Positions 14,763 through 26,899 of a stretch of 64,000 bases of DNA are shown piece after piece. The notes under the pieces are model-generated. The model searched no databases and was not told the origin of the DNA. It worked only from the letters and a program-made list of their open reading frames with translations. A program made the translations under genes and the position numbers. The stretch comes from Steinernema hermaphroditum. Its lineage: Eukaryota; Nematoda; Chromadorea; Rhabditida; Steinernematidae. Position 1 is the stretch's first letter. The number at the start of each line of letters is the position of its first letter. The stretch lies in contig CM059622.1 of the NCBI GenBank assembly GCA_030435675.1, positions 1,922,001 to 1,986,000 on the forward strand, read 5' to 3'.

Positions 14763-15330
14763 GGCGAGCGTGCTGGTACGGACGGCTATTCCTGGAGGAA
14801 CGAACGACTGCAACTGACCCGGTGAGGCTCTTATATCCTCGGGTAGACGGAGAGCGCCACATAGACGTCTAAACAGAAGCGCCGACAGATGGTGCAAAGG
14901 AGAAATGCACGTGCCAAGGCGGACCACACGCAATTTGGCGGGAATTCCGGATTCGGTGCATGTTTGAGTTTTCGGGTACCCAAACGAAGTCAGTGGTGGG
15001 TGACCAAGACCAGCTGAGCAGTGACGGGCGGCCTCACCTAGCCGCGAAGACGGTCACCTTTGAAAGAATCTTTTTGCTCAGCCAGGAGGAACGTTAGAGC
15101 GATTGTATTCCTCTGCTGCACCAGGATGGGAGCGACTCATTTCTCGCCGTAGTCTGCTAGCGCTGGGTTCCTACCGACTTCACGATGTCATCTCTCCAGC
15201 GTTTTCTTGGTCTTGTGGGCGTGTTGTCGGTGGTTGTTTGTCGGTATTGCAAATTATAACTTGTATTTTTTATCCCATATACATAGGAAGTTATTCATTT
15301 TAAAGCATAATTCAAGCGATCTGCAATGAA

Positions 15331-15965
15331 CTATTTGGGAGCCGCAGGAGGGTTGTCGCCGACAGCCACGTCTTCGTAGTTATCACCACCATCAAGGGCT
15401 GCGTCTTTCTTTTCATCCTGAAATTGTGCAACCATTATCATTTAAACTTTGCAGCCGGACACTTACGGGTCCACCCATAGTGCTCGCCTTCTCATCCGGG
15501 GCGCCCATAGTACTATCCTTCTCATCCGGTGCGCCCATATTGCTCACTCCCTTGTCATCCTCCGGTTCTTTTTTCGACTTCTCCTTCACCGATTTTTCTT
15601 TCTTCGACTTCTCCTTTGCCGACTTCTCTTTCTTCGACTTCTCCTTCGCTGACTTCTCCTTTTTCGACTTTTCCTTTTTGTCTTCCTCTTTCTTCTTATC
15701 TCCCTTCTTGTCTGAAAACTGAACACCGTAAAAGATGGCGTGAGCATCATCTCTCGCCTTCGGACTTCTTGTCTTTCTTATCACCTTTCGCGTCCTTGTC
15801 AGATTTCCCGCCCTTGGCATCTTGTTTCTTCTTCTTTCCACAAAGCGCCACGGCGAATAGTGTCAGCGAGGTCATCACAGTGCCTTGCGCAAGCAGCAAC
15901 ACGGTATCCTAAAACAGATGAGAAGTTGCGCTACAACGTCGGAGAGTCACCTGGGTGAACAGCAT
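15331..15965 (-). CDS. Lys-rich membrane-anchored protein (left-arm copy)
   Basis: Exons 15965-15951, 15908-15758, 15711-15467 and 15417-15331 (minus strand) give 165 aa. The N-terminus (MLFTQDTVLLLAQGTVMTSL) plus the following TLFAVALC forms one hydrophobic anchor or signal segment. A long Lys/Glu/Ser region with KSKKEKSAKE-type repeats follows, then two NMGAPDEKDST-like repeats and an acidic end (NYEDVAVGDNPPAAPK). The second intron has a GC donor (AAG|GCGAGA), the only choice that keeps frame. Function is unknown; the layout suggests a membrane-tethered, highly charged tail. A TATAAAA-like box lies about 65 bp upstream of the start. An identical copy is in the other arm. Confidence 0.7.
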
Positions 15966-16395
15966 TGGGGTCGACCGATCAACGTTCGCGTACGATCTCA
16001 AATCAGCCGACAGAGGGACTCGGACGGCTTTTATACTAGTGTCTGTGTCTGAACTCTAGACCCTGTCTGCGTCTGGGCTCTAGACAGGTCGCGTAGACAG
16101 GGCGAAAAGGCACGTAGACAGGAGGTTTTAGGTTTTGTGAGGGCTAAAGCAAATAAAATAGAGATATTTCTCCAATTTTTGCTCTTTTCTGCACTTTTAA
16201 CGGTGCGGTAGTCATGTGTGCTTGTGTGTGTTGTCGTCAAAATGAAACACACGAGGAAAATACGGTTTTCCGCCCTATCCAGACGGCCACGTGCAGATAG
16301 ACTGTCTGCAAACGCCTTTAAAAGCAGTTCTCGCTTCTTCCGGGCGCTCATTCGTGTCGAGTCCCTGCCGAGCGCCGCCTGCAACCCGTTTCGTC

Positions 16396-19139
16396 ATGGC
16401 CACGACGCCAACGAGTGAAAAGGTGAAGGAGCACCGCTCCGTCGCCGGCTCGCCACTGAGCCCGAGTACTCCGACGTCCCCTGCGAACTTCGGAGTTAAT
16501 GTTCCCGCTGCCGCCAATGTCTTTGTAAGTTCTTCACACTCTTTTTCGCTTTTTCATCGCATTTTCTAGGTCGGTAGCATGATGGACAACGTGGAAGGGC
16601 TGCTTCGACTGACCGCTGCCGACAGTCGCCAGGTGCGCCATCGCGCTCGACCGAATCCTCAGTCGCCGTTTGTCGCGATGAAGGAACGCGGTCCGCACAA
16701 GTTCAGCTATGAGGTTAGCGCCGCGTTTGTGTGAATTGCTGAATTAAAGTCGACATTTTCAGGTGGATACGTCGAAACGGCGCCATGCGCAGACCCCAAG
16801 ACCTCCGGTGTCGAGGAGCTCACGCACCTCACTGACAAGCATGATGACTGCTGTGGAAACGCCTTCCCTTGTGAAGACTGCAGTCGAAACGCCATCTCTG
16901 GTCAGAACCGCTGTGGAAACACCATCTCTTGTGAAGAACTCGAAGTCGAATCGTAATTCATTGTCACAAAAGCGTTCGAAGGCCACTGTAAGGACGCCCT
17001 CGCTGCTGAAGACCGCTGTGGAAGCGCCATCTCTGGTCAGAACCGCTATTGAAGCGCCTTCCCTTACCAAGACCGCGAAGTCGCGCAAGTCGTTGTCAAG
17101 GACCAGTGTGAAGACCGCGGTCAAAACGCCTTCTCTGTTGAATACCGCTGTAGAGACGCCTTCGCTGGTCAAAACCGCAAAGGGAACGCCTTCGCTTGTC
17201 AGGACCGCGAAGTCGCGTAAGTCATCGTCAACAGCCAGTTTGAAGACCGCTGATGAGACGCCATCGATGCTGAAGACCGCAGTGGAAACGCCATCTCTGG
17301 TCAGAACCGCTGTAGAAGTGCCGTCTGTGGACCAAACCGCTGAGAAAACGTCTTCACTTGTTAACACCGCGAAGTCTCGCAAGTCATCGTCAACGGCCAG
17401 CTTGAAGACCGCGGTAGATGCGCCGTCGCAGCTCGGAACTGCTGTGGAAATGCCGTCTCTGTTGAAAACGGCTGTAGAGATGCCTTCGCTTGTGAGAACT
17501 GCTGTAGAAACCCCATCACTGGTCGGAACCGCTGTAGAAATGCCTTCTCTGCTGAACACTGCTGTGGAAACCCCGTCGCAGCTCAAAACTGCTGTGGAAA
17601 TGCCATCTCTGTTGAAAACGGCTGTAGAGACGCCTTCATTGGTCAGAACTGCAAACGAAACGCCTTCTGTGCTGAACACTGCTGTGGAAACCCCGTCGCA
17701 GCTCAGAACTGCTGTGGAAACCCCGTCGCTGCTCAGAACCGCTGTGGAAGTGCCTTCTCAGCTAAACACCGCTGTGGAAATGCCTTCTCTGCTGAACACT
17801 GCTGTGGAAACCCCGTCGCAGCTCAAAACTGCTGTGGAAATGCCATCTCTGTTGAAAACGGCTGTAGAGACGCCTTCATTGGTCAGAACTGCAAACGAAA
17901 CGCCTTCTCTGCTGAACACGGCTGTGGAAGCCCCGTCGCAGCTTAAAACTGCTGTGGAAATGCCGTCTCTGTTGAAAACGGCTGTAGAGACGCCTTCATT
18001 GGTTAGAACTGCAAACGAAACGCCTTCTCTGCTGAACACGGCTGTGGAAACCCCGTCGCAGCTCAGAACTGCTGTGGAAACCCCGTCGCTGCTCAGAACC
18101 GCTGTGGAAGTGCCTTCTCAGCTAAACACCGCTGTGGAAATGCCTTCTCTGCTGAACACGGCTGTGGAAGCCCCGTCGCAGCTTAAAACTGCTGTGGAAA
18201 TGCCGTCTCTGTTGAAAACGGCTGTAGAGACGCCTTCATTGGTTAGAACTGCAAACGAAACGCCTTCTCTGCTGAACACGGCTGTGGAAACCCCGTCGCA
18301 GCTCAGAACTGCTGTGGAAACCCCGTCGCTGCTTCGAACCGCTGTGGAAACGCCTTCGTTTGTGAAAACTGCTGTGGAAACCCCGTCGCTGATCAGAACT
18401 GCAAGGGAAACGCCCTCGCTGCTGAAAACCGCTGTGGAAACCCTGTCGCTGGTTTCATCTGCAGACTCAAGTTCCCTGTCAACTGCTCGTTCTACACTTC
18501 CGGATTACGACGACACTTCTGTTGGCTCTTCACCAGCTCATTCGTCTTCAAGCTCGCCCAGTACGTATTTTTTTATGATAAAATCGACTGGACTGAGCTC
18601 GTTCAAAGAGCAGATTTGACCTCCTTTTCTATATTTCTTTGATGTGGGGAGTATATAACCGTAATATTCTTTCAGTCCTGCAGACTGCCATCAGGATGCC
18701 GTCTTCTACGTGCACTGCCGTATCTCCCACTCCCTCGGAACAACTGAAGCATGCTAGACGTTCCATCGGCGGTCGCTCTCCAGTTGCCCGCCGCTCGCGT
18801 ATCGACCAGCGCCTGAAATACACGCCGTCTGAGTCCTTTTTGAAGTCGGGCCTTGAAATCATACCAGTCACTCGGAAGTCGTCTTTTTATGCCATGGACA
18901 GTCGTTCTCCGACACCGATGTCAAAGGCGGCTTTAAGGGCAGCAATTCCTCAAATCTCACCGAAAGCCGACGGGACGTACGAGATGACGCTTCTTTGTGA
19001 GACGACCACCCCTGGGCAGAAGGTTCGCATTCGTATTAACATGGAAAGCCTTGTCGCTGGTCACGCTCTCCATGGCAAGGAGACGTCTGTGCTTCCCTGC
19101 GAGATGGCCATCAACAACGTCACAGTGTGGAAGAAGTAG
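16396..19139 (+). CDS. Decapeptide (TAVETPSLL) repeat protein, left-arm copy
   Basis: Exons 16396-16524, 16570-16713, 16763-18560 and 18676-19139 give 844 aa. The N-terminus is Ser/Pro/Thr-rich (SPLSPSTPTSPANFGV), followed by a short conserved-looking segment (SMMDNVEGLLRLTAADSRQV). Exon 3 holds about 53 near-perfect 10-residue repeats of the form TAVETPSLLK/R/N with a TP or MP step in each unit, interrupted by KSRKSS-type spacers. The last exon adds a Ser/Arg region (SIGGRSPVARRSRIDQ) and a small ordered-looking C-terminal domain (GTYEMTLLCETTTPGQKVRI). I do not recognise the family. Regular TP sites suggest a proline-directed kinase target, by inference only. The antisense frames across the repeats are also open but are an artefact of 30-bp periodicity. 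Confidence 0.75.
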
Positions 19140-19365
19140 ATTTTTGTATGAAATACGAGTTTTCTGTGGCACAACAATAAAGAGAGACTTCCAGGTCGGT
19201 ATGTAACGATTGAATCTACCTTAGCGATCGCTGCGTAGCACGCATAGCCATCTCCCGACCAGTCTTGGGCATGGCCCCTAGCGACCCTCGATGGGGGGAG
19301 CTCACATTTGTGCTTATCTTGTTCAGGAGAACGAGTCCGCGCTCTTCTCACACAAGATTTTATAC

Positions 19366-19910
19366 TATGACGTTCTTCACTTCATATATTGTCCGATCAA
19401 CGGCGAATGTCACCGCCGCAGTTCGTTGCAGGACCGCAATCAGGGACACGATTGAGTCCGTTATAAGGGGATTTCCGGGTTTCTGACTGAATAAGTGGAT
19501 TATTTCGAAGACAAAGCCGTTTTTCAAAATTCCGCTTTGATAGAAGTGTTCGCCGATCGCCGAAGAAGCGTATGCATCGGTTTGCGGCGCATTTTCTACT
19601 TTCCTCGCAAAGTTATAACGGTTTTGAGGCGCGCATGTTCGTTTTAGCTTATTGTCTCCATCATTTCGATGTACCTTTCGCACTACGCACGAATTTGATC
19701 AAGCTTTATCAGCCACATAGCCCCAATAACAAAAGCAAGAAACCGTACGATAAATCCATCGAAATGATGGAGACAATAAGCTAAAACGAACATGCGCGCC
19801 TCAAATCTCAAAACCCGGAAATCCCCTTATAACGGACTCAATCGTGTCCCTGATTGCGGTCCTGCAACGAACTGCGGCGGTGACATTCGCCGTTGATCGG
19901 ACAATATGAC
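19366..19910. repeat. Foldback element between repeat protein and MIF4G-like gene (left arm)
   Basis: About 100 bp at 19387-19484 (from TATTGTCCGATCAACGGCG) recur inverted at about 19806-19905, and 19618-19676 recur inverted at about 19757-19804. The left half carries a 130-bp insertion (19485-19617) absent from the right half. The structure looks like a MITE-type foldback with a loop of about 80 bp. The mirrored copy occupies about 41590-42134. Confidence 0.8.
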
Positions 19911-19939
19911 ATTTCATTATGTACAAAATTTGAGGGGAG

Positions 19940-21223
19940 TTAGGTTCCGGCTCTGGGAGTCCGATGGTCGCTCGCCCAAGACTGTTCCCGACTTCTGTAG
20001 TTCTGTCGAAGCTCTTCGAACAAACTGAAACTTGGGAACGATTAAACGCTTCTAAAGTTTCTTCTCCAAATTCCAAGCCTTTCTAGAGAGACCCTCATAC
20101 ATTAATGTGCTCGCAAGACCAGGGTCGGCATCCGACTCATAAACAATCGACTCGAAACCGAGTGATGCACTCCTACGCAAGATACAATGCACTCACATCA
20201 CTGAGTTGGCGACTGTCTGCTTGATGACTTTCTTGTATTCCGTCTTCAGTTCCTCGAGTATCGCTTTCGTCCTCGTGCAGCTCACTCGATTGATGCGATT
20301 CACGATCAGCGTAGCCTTGTCGCAGCGATTCCGGCTTATCATCTTCAGCAGAGCTCCTAGGAGGAGGTTTCCGTTCGACATCTTCTCGTTGACTGCCAAG
20401 AAGAGATCGACGTAGAGCCGACAGCGATTTGGATCGTGCAGTATTGCGAAGAGAAGCTCCTCGGCGAACATGTCGTAAGCGACGTGGTGCTCGTCGTCCA
20501 TGAAGTCGCAGAGAGCATCGGCAGTTTCTTCGATGAATTGGCGCCGAGGGGGTGCAGCAGTTGATGTGGCGACGGAGTCTGCGTTGCAGCTGAAGATGTC
20601 GGTCGATTACGGTAGGGGAGGCCTACGAGCTTACCAGAGTGAAGGGGCACAACGAACCGCGATCCTTGCGCCGGTAGGGCTTCTCGCATCTCGTCAAAGG
20701 CGGCACGCCCTCCACGTACGTCCTCCTGGAAGGGGTCGTTGAGCAGGCCCGGTTACTTCTCCCCACTCACGGCTCGTCTCTCCGTTTCTTGAGCAGCGCC
20801 GGTTTCTCCCGAACGCTCTCGTTCTGTTTGTCGACAATCTCATCATCTCTACAAAAAAAAAAGAGATTACACAGAAAACGGCGACTTCGCCTACGCCGCT
20901 TTCGGAACCGCTGGGTGGGAGTCGGCAACGTCTTCCACGACAACTTCTTCTGATTCAGAGAGACTTGGCAGCTCTACTTCCTCCTTCTCTCCGGGAAGCC
21001 ACGCATCTTCGCATCGCCTAAGCTTCTCCTCCAGGCGCTCCACCCGTGCCAGCATCGCCTCGAAGCAGTCCATCGAGATCTGGCGCTCTTTCTGTCGCCG
21101 CTTCTTCTCAGTGATCGCCTCGCGCTCCAAAAGCACCACTCGAAGCGAGACGGATTCCAGAGACGTAGAAAGCCGGTGCACCACGTCGAACAGCACCACG
21201 ATCAACGGATGACAAGAATTCAT
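19940..21223 (-). pseudogene. MIF4G-like paralogue 4 with one-base frameshift (left arm)
   Basis: Five exons on the minus strand: 21223-20895, 20848-20771, 20725-20635, 20589-20197 and 20024-19940. They match paralogues 2 and 3 in order: coiled-coil N-terminus (MLARVERLEEKLRRCEDAW), a CEKPY linker, LQRRLRRHINCCTP, then FAEELLFAILHDPNRCRLYV, and LFEELRQNYRSR at the GELQKH position. Splice phases agree throughout except that exon 4 has one base too many, at a run of five C (minus strand, near 20551). A partial duplicate at 25.8 kb has four C there and reads through. Without the extra base the product would be about 324 aa. It may be a real frameshift or a homopolymer sequencing error shared by both arms. 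Confidence 0.7.
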
Positions 21224-21487
21224 CGTGGAGGAAGCGGCTTCTGAAATGGGAATATAAGAGAAACACGCGGTAATCATACGCGAGGATCACTAAAAGCGCA
21301 GGAAAAGATGGTATGTCCAGCAATAAACCAACGACAGAGAAAACGCGAGCTATCGCCATCAAGATGCCAGCATCAGAAAGAGGGAACAGCTATAGAACCA
21401 ATTTATAGTCAACGACTCCGAGCGACACATACAAAGAAATGGAAGAGTAACAAATCGCAGATCGATACACATTCAGTCCGGGCTTCT

Positions 21488-23293
<1,806 letters not shown>

Positions 23294-23494
23294 ATGGCGT
23301 CGAAGCTCCTCGAAGCGACATGCCTAAACATAATTTTCGAATTCGAAGTCGACGCCCTATGGGCGAACCTTCGAGCTCGTCAACAGGAGATCGCCAACTG
23401 GGTTAGCAGAAGCCTAGCGAAGGAGCTCCAGCTGAGAAGCGAGAATAAAAGCTCCACCAGGACAGTGGACTATGGAGGAGGAGTCGTAGGATAG
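23294..23494 (+). pseudogene. MAVQT-family coiled-coil fragment (left arm)
   Basis: A 66-codon frame begins MASKLLE and continues with LNIIFEFEVDALWANLRARQ, which matches the mid-protein segment LIFEFEAYVDALWAKRRAEE of the full-length MAVQT gene at 26103-26648. The Cys-rich head and basic tail are missing. It is a chimera of two repeat modules, because MASKLLE also occurs upstream of the full MAVQT gene. Mirrored at 38007-38207, minus strand. Confidence 0.5.
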
Positions 23495-23599
23495 AGGCGT
23501 GAATTTTGATTGTGCTTCTGGTGACAATTGCGAATGATCCTCCTGTTTTTAGCTGACGGCTAGCCAAGGCAGAGCCAATAAGGATGAAAATTCGGTTTC

Positions 23600-23712
23600 T
23601 TGTTCCAGGGCCCCGGCATGAGCTTACTGTACTTCTGTGTGGTGTAGCGGTTGTGAGATTTATATTATATAACTTTATTGTGGTGGAAAGTGGAGGTGAC
23701 AATACATGAAGG
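23600..23712 (+). repeat. Conserved 110-bp block around GTGTGGTGTAGCGGTTGTGAG
   Basis: One of several copies of a block running GAGCTTACTGTACTTCTG, GTGTGGTGTAGCGG, TTGTGAG, a short AT-rich stretch, TACTTTATTGTGG and GGAGGTGACAATACATGA. Other copies lie at about 24880-24960 (plus), 28083-28190 (minus), 28645-28765 (plus) and 61305-61430 (plus), in the spacer at about 30660-30725 (minus), and in the mirrored right-arm positions. Read in reverse it contains AATAAAGTACC, so it could be a shared 3' end; its strict conservation is otherwise unexplained. Confidence 0.75.
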
Positions 23713-23730
23713 AAAACAATACATGAATCT

Positions 23731-23899
23731 CGGGCAACAGGTTTCTCTGTATTCGCTTACCAATGGATACGAATCTCCCGTAAGCATCTCGTCTTCGAGT
23801 CCCTTGGACTCGGCGTCGGAAGGAGCGCTCGCTGGGGCTGCGCGGAAGCGGGAACAAAGGCTTCGTCAGGACTTCGAGGAGTTGCAGAGCAGTGACTAG
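23731..23899 (+). pseudogene. Repeat-module exon ending KREQRLRQ..EE..SD
   Basis: A frame reading VSLYSLTNGYESPVS, then SASEGALAGAARKREQRLRQ and a stop, is conserved at about 26752-26900 (minus), at 60858-61000 (minus) and in the right arm. A GTAAGC after YESP is a possible donor. The module always lies upstream of, and on the same strand as, a MAVQT gene or fragment. It is probably an exon of an upstream cassette gene, now mostly decayed. Confidence 0.45.
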
Positions 23900-24123
23900 C
23901 ATCACTTTCGGTGCATAAGTGCTCTCACATAAGAGGATCCTAGATCTAATTCGTTTTTCTTTATTCTGCTTAATCACTCTTGAGAGAAAGTGAATCACTG
24001 AATACCCTCCAACCACCGAGCCGACACAAGATTACGCCGCTTGAGTGCACACATATATATGATCCTACTTAATTTCTCCCGAGAGAAAACCCGAAGTAGA
24101 ATACTAAACACCCTGTACACATC

Positions 24124-24288
24124 ATGGCTGTTCAAACCCCTTGCTTCAACTGCACCGTTCTCGACACTGCAAACCTCGGTTCATCCTCGGTTGCTGTCGT
24201 TTACTGCGCCATCTGCGTCGCTCTGCTTCTGATGGCGGGAGGGTTCACTAGGGATCATACCCAAGCCTGCTTCCACTTCTTCTTCTAG
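24124..24288 (+). pseudogene. Truncated MAVQT-family gene (left arm)
   Basis: A 54-aa frame starts MAVQTPCFNCTVLDTANL, keeps CAICVALLL, then diverges and stops where the 889-bp element begins. Compared with the 181-aa full-length member, the coiled coil and basic tail are lost. A possible TATA element (CATATATATG) lies about 72 bp upstream. Mirrored at 37213-37377, minus strand. Confidence 0.6.
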
Positions 24289-25172
24289 CAGCGGACCGGT
24301 TTAATCCATGGCCATGGCCACTCACAGTCGCGGCCATGGCCATGGCCGATGCAATTCAATTCATGGCTATGCGTGTGGTCTAATTCATGGCCATGGCCGC
24401 GACTGTGAGTGGCCATGGGCGTGGCCATGAATTAGACCGCCTGCATGGCCATGGCCGCGACTGTGAGTGGCCATGGCCATTTCTAAACTTCTTGCTTCAA
24501 CTACACGTCCTCGGGACTGCGTCAAATCGTTCGCGTCAAATCGTTACGCACCCACTCGGGTTCATATCCAAGCCTGCTTCCACTTCTTCTTCTAGCAGCA
24601 GAAGGCGCTTCTGCAGAAGGTCGATCTGATCCGGAGTGAACGCTACCGCCATCAAAAAGATCAACACTCAATTCGGAAGGATAATTTGAAATGAACTTCC
24701 ACGTGAACACGAAACGGCGCCGGGGACGAGACGGGGACGGGTACCTTATGAACAAAGCATAAGTGAGCCTGCGTGCGCTTCCTGGCCGCCGAGAAATTGC
24801 CACTTCCATGGATGACGGCGAGGTTCATTTCAAATTATCCCCCTGTTGCACCTAGGGAGGGGGCCTCTTCTTTTCAGAGACGAGCTTACTGTACTTCTGT
24901 GTGGTGTAGTGGTCGTGAGATATATTACGGTACTTTATTTGATCGTCACTCCCAATGAGATGGTGAAAGAAGCAATAAAAGAGGCTAAAAAGGTCAGCTT
25001 GACAGTCAATTGGTACAACATGAGCGAATGAAAAGGATGAGCGTGTGCGGTTGAGGTTCCCTTTTTAAAAACCCCCTACCCCATGTCCCCCCAGTGCCAG
25101 CGCGGTGGCTACACCACCTGACTCTCCACCACCCTCATTGATATGAGGGTGGTGGAGAGTGGGTGGCGGCCC
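24283..25172 (+). repeat. 889-bp element E, left-arm copy
   Basis: The segment from the TAGCAGCGGACCGG end to the GGGGCCGCCACCC end occurs three times: here, in the palindrome spacer (30424-31311, opposite orientation) and in the right arm (36329-37218). The copies appear identical. It contains a run of GGCCATGGCC-type inverted repeats (about 24307-24480), the conserved GTGTGGTGTAG block, a perfect hairpin of an 18-bp stem at about 25121-25160, and a 38-codon frame MAVAFTPDQIDLLQKRLLLL on the opposite strand. No transposase is present; it could be a non-autonomous mobile element or a segmental duplication. Confidence 0.75.
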
Positions 25173-25713
25173 CCGGCAGCGGCGCGTCTTCGCCGTCAGT
25201 TTCCATGGGCTCTGGGTCGCTGCTGTTCACTGCCTGTGGCGGTTTGGACTTCTTCTCTTTCTTGTTCCTGATCGCCTCCATCTCAATGTTGTGCGCCTCG
25301 GAAAGGATGTCGTCGGTGCTGTCTGGCGCCGTCACTTCAGCAGGCAAGCGATCCACAAAGGTTACGTACTGGAAGGTGAGCTTCGAGATCTGAAAGGGTA
25401 CCGCATCCGAAAAGGTAGGGTCAAAAGACTATCCTCAGATTCCGCCAGAAATCTTCTTCAGAGTCGCACTACTGCTATCATGGAAAAGCTTACTTACTTC
25501 GCTGTTGTAACGGTCAATATCGTAGCGAACCTTCGCCACTCTGTCCTGGAGCTCTTTCAGGCTCTTCTCCAACGCGATACCTTCGTTCCTCAGCTTCAAC
25601 TCCTCCTCGCTATTGTTCTTTGTGCTCGCGTTCGCCTCCTTGACCGCCTCTTCAGGTTCAGCTTTGGCCTTAACCTTCTCCTCGTCTTCAAAGTCCCGAT
25701 GTCCCCCGCCCTC
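25135..25713 (-). pseudogene. 5'-truncated coiled-coil protein gene (left arm)
   Basis: Two exons (25713-25498 and 25389-25135, minus strand) encode at least 156 aa. Exon 1 is acidic coiled coil (LRNEGIALEKSLKELQDRVA), the intron is GTAAGTAAG...TTTCAG, and exon 2 reads ISKLTFQYVTFVDRLPAEV followed by a Lys/Pro-rich tail. The frame runs back to a stop at the junction with the MIF4G-like fragment, with no start codon, so the 5' end is lost. The C-terminus ends inside the hairpin of element E (THSPPPSYQ). The family is not recognised. Confidence 0.6.
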
Positions 25714-25735
25714 CTATGACCCAGTGCCACCGCGC

Positions 25736-25893
25736 TGGCACTGTGCCCTTTCACTCTGGTAAGCTCGTAGGCCTCCCCTACCGTAATCGACCGGCATCTT
25801 CAGCTGCAACGCAGACTCTGTCGCCACATCAACTGCTACACCCCTCGGCGCCAATTCATCGAAGAAACTGTCGATGCCCTCTGCGACTTCATG
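25736..25893 (+). pseudogene. Duplicated fragment of MIF4G-like paralogue 4 (left arm)
   Basis: About 158 bp match the exon 3 end, intron 3 and exon 4 start of paralogue 4, about 95% identical by eye. Here the critical run has four C, so LQRRLCRHINCYTPRRQF reads through without a frameshift. The flanks carry the GTGCCA-CCGCGC-TGGCAC palindrome. Mirrored at 35608-35765, minus strand. Confidence 0.7.
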
Positions 25894-26102
25894 GACGACG
25901 AGCACCGCTCTTCCCAGAGGGCTATCGAGTGGTACGGTAGCGATTCTAACCATTGCCAGCCGGGTTGCCTGTTCTAGGGGATTCTAGGAGTAGCCACGTT
26001 GGCAAGAAGTCGTACTCCTTCTATGACACAGCTTATACGTTGTGGAGGCAACAACACTCGATGCTTTTTCACATTTTATCTTTTTTACAACAGACAATAC
26101 AA

Positions 26103-26648
26103 TCAGTGACTACGATTGTTTCCAGCGGGACGGCCTCGATGGCGACTCTGCTCCCTGCAGAATCGGCCGAACCTCGGGCCGGGGATTCTCTTCGGCTTCG
26201 GCGCGTCACAGTCAGAAGGACTTCGGCGCTTTCGGGAGGCTTTCTCTTCGGGAGCCCGAGTGGGTTCCAGGTCGAAGACGACCTTCTTGGACTTGACTTC
26301 TTCCTCTCGCTTCTTAGGGAGCGAAACGAGGATCTTCTGGGGGAGGGAGGCCACCTTCTTGAGGGACAGAATAGCGGCTTCTCGGTGCGCTTGGAGCTCC
26401 GATTCGGCCTCTTCTTCTGCGCGACGCTTCGCCCAGAGGGCGTCGACGTAGGCTTCGAACTCGAAGATGAGTCCTTCTTGGGCCTGGGCCTTGCAAACGG
26501 TGTTGTTGAGGCAGATGCTGCGGTCGTCTTCGCAGTCCTCGAGGTAGTAGCCGATGCAGATGGCGCAGTAGACGGCGCGACAGCAGCCGAGGATGAAGTT
26601 TCCAGTCTCGAGAAGGGTGCAGTTGAAGCAAGGGGTTTGAACGGCCAT
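26103..26648 (-). CDS. Full-length MAVQT-family protein (left arm)
   Basis: A single 181-aa exon. Residues 1-60 are Cys-rich (MAVQTPCFNCTLLETGNF, GCCRAVYCAICIGYYLEDCE, then SICLNNTVC), suggesting metal binding or disulphides. Residues about 62-105 form a charged helix (FEAYVDALWAKRRAEEEAES). The tail is basic with several nuclear-localisation-like clusters (PKKREEEVKSKK, SRKRRSP, PKPKRIPG). A TATATAAG box lies about 45 bp upstream, the clearest core promoter in the window. At least six degraded relatives exist here. No known family is recognised; a DNA- or RNA-associated role is only a guess from the basic tail. Confidence 0.6.
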   Translation of the reverse strand: MAVQTPCFNCTLLETGNFILGCCRAVYCAICIGYYLEDCEDDRSICLNNTVCKAQAQEGLIFEFEAYVDALWAKRRAEEEAESELQAHREAAILSLKKVASLPQKILVSLPKKREEEVKSKKVVFDLEPTRAPEEKASRKRRSPSDCDAPKPKRIPGPRFGRFCREQSRHRGRPAGNNRSH

Positions 26649-26899
26649 GTTGAGTAATGTAGGGGTTTTGTCTCTGCGGAGGTTAAGTAGGGTCTTATAT
26701 AGGCGTACGTAGGCACCGAAAGTGATGCTAGTCACTGGTCTGTGACTCCTCCGCCAAGTTCTGACGGAGCCTTTGTTCCCGCTTCCCCGCCACCCCAGTG
26801 GGCGCTCCTTCTGACGCCGAGTCCGAGGAACTCGAAGACGAGGGTCTCCTCGAGGAGTTTCGAAGCCATTGATAAGGGAATACAAAAAAACCTGTTGCC

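Noticed and set aside
16759..17679. 306-aa minus-strand ORF (AVFSREGISTAV repeats), also at 43820-44740
   Set aside because: Antisense of the decapeptide array; a 30-bp period without stops keeps all frames open. The sense frame has introns and conserved ends.
26069..26716. 215-aa and 234-aa alternative frames over the full-length MAVQT gene
   Set aside because: Shadow frames; the MAVQT frame is the one conserved across copies and placed after the TATA box.
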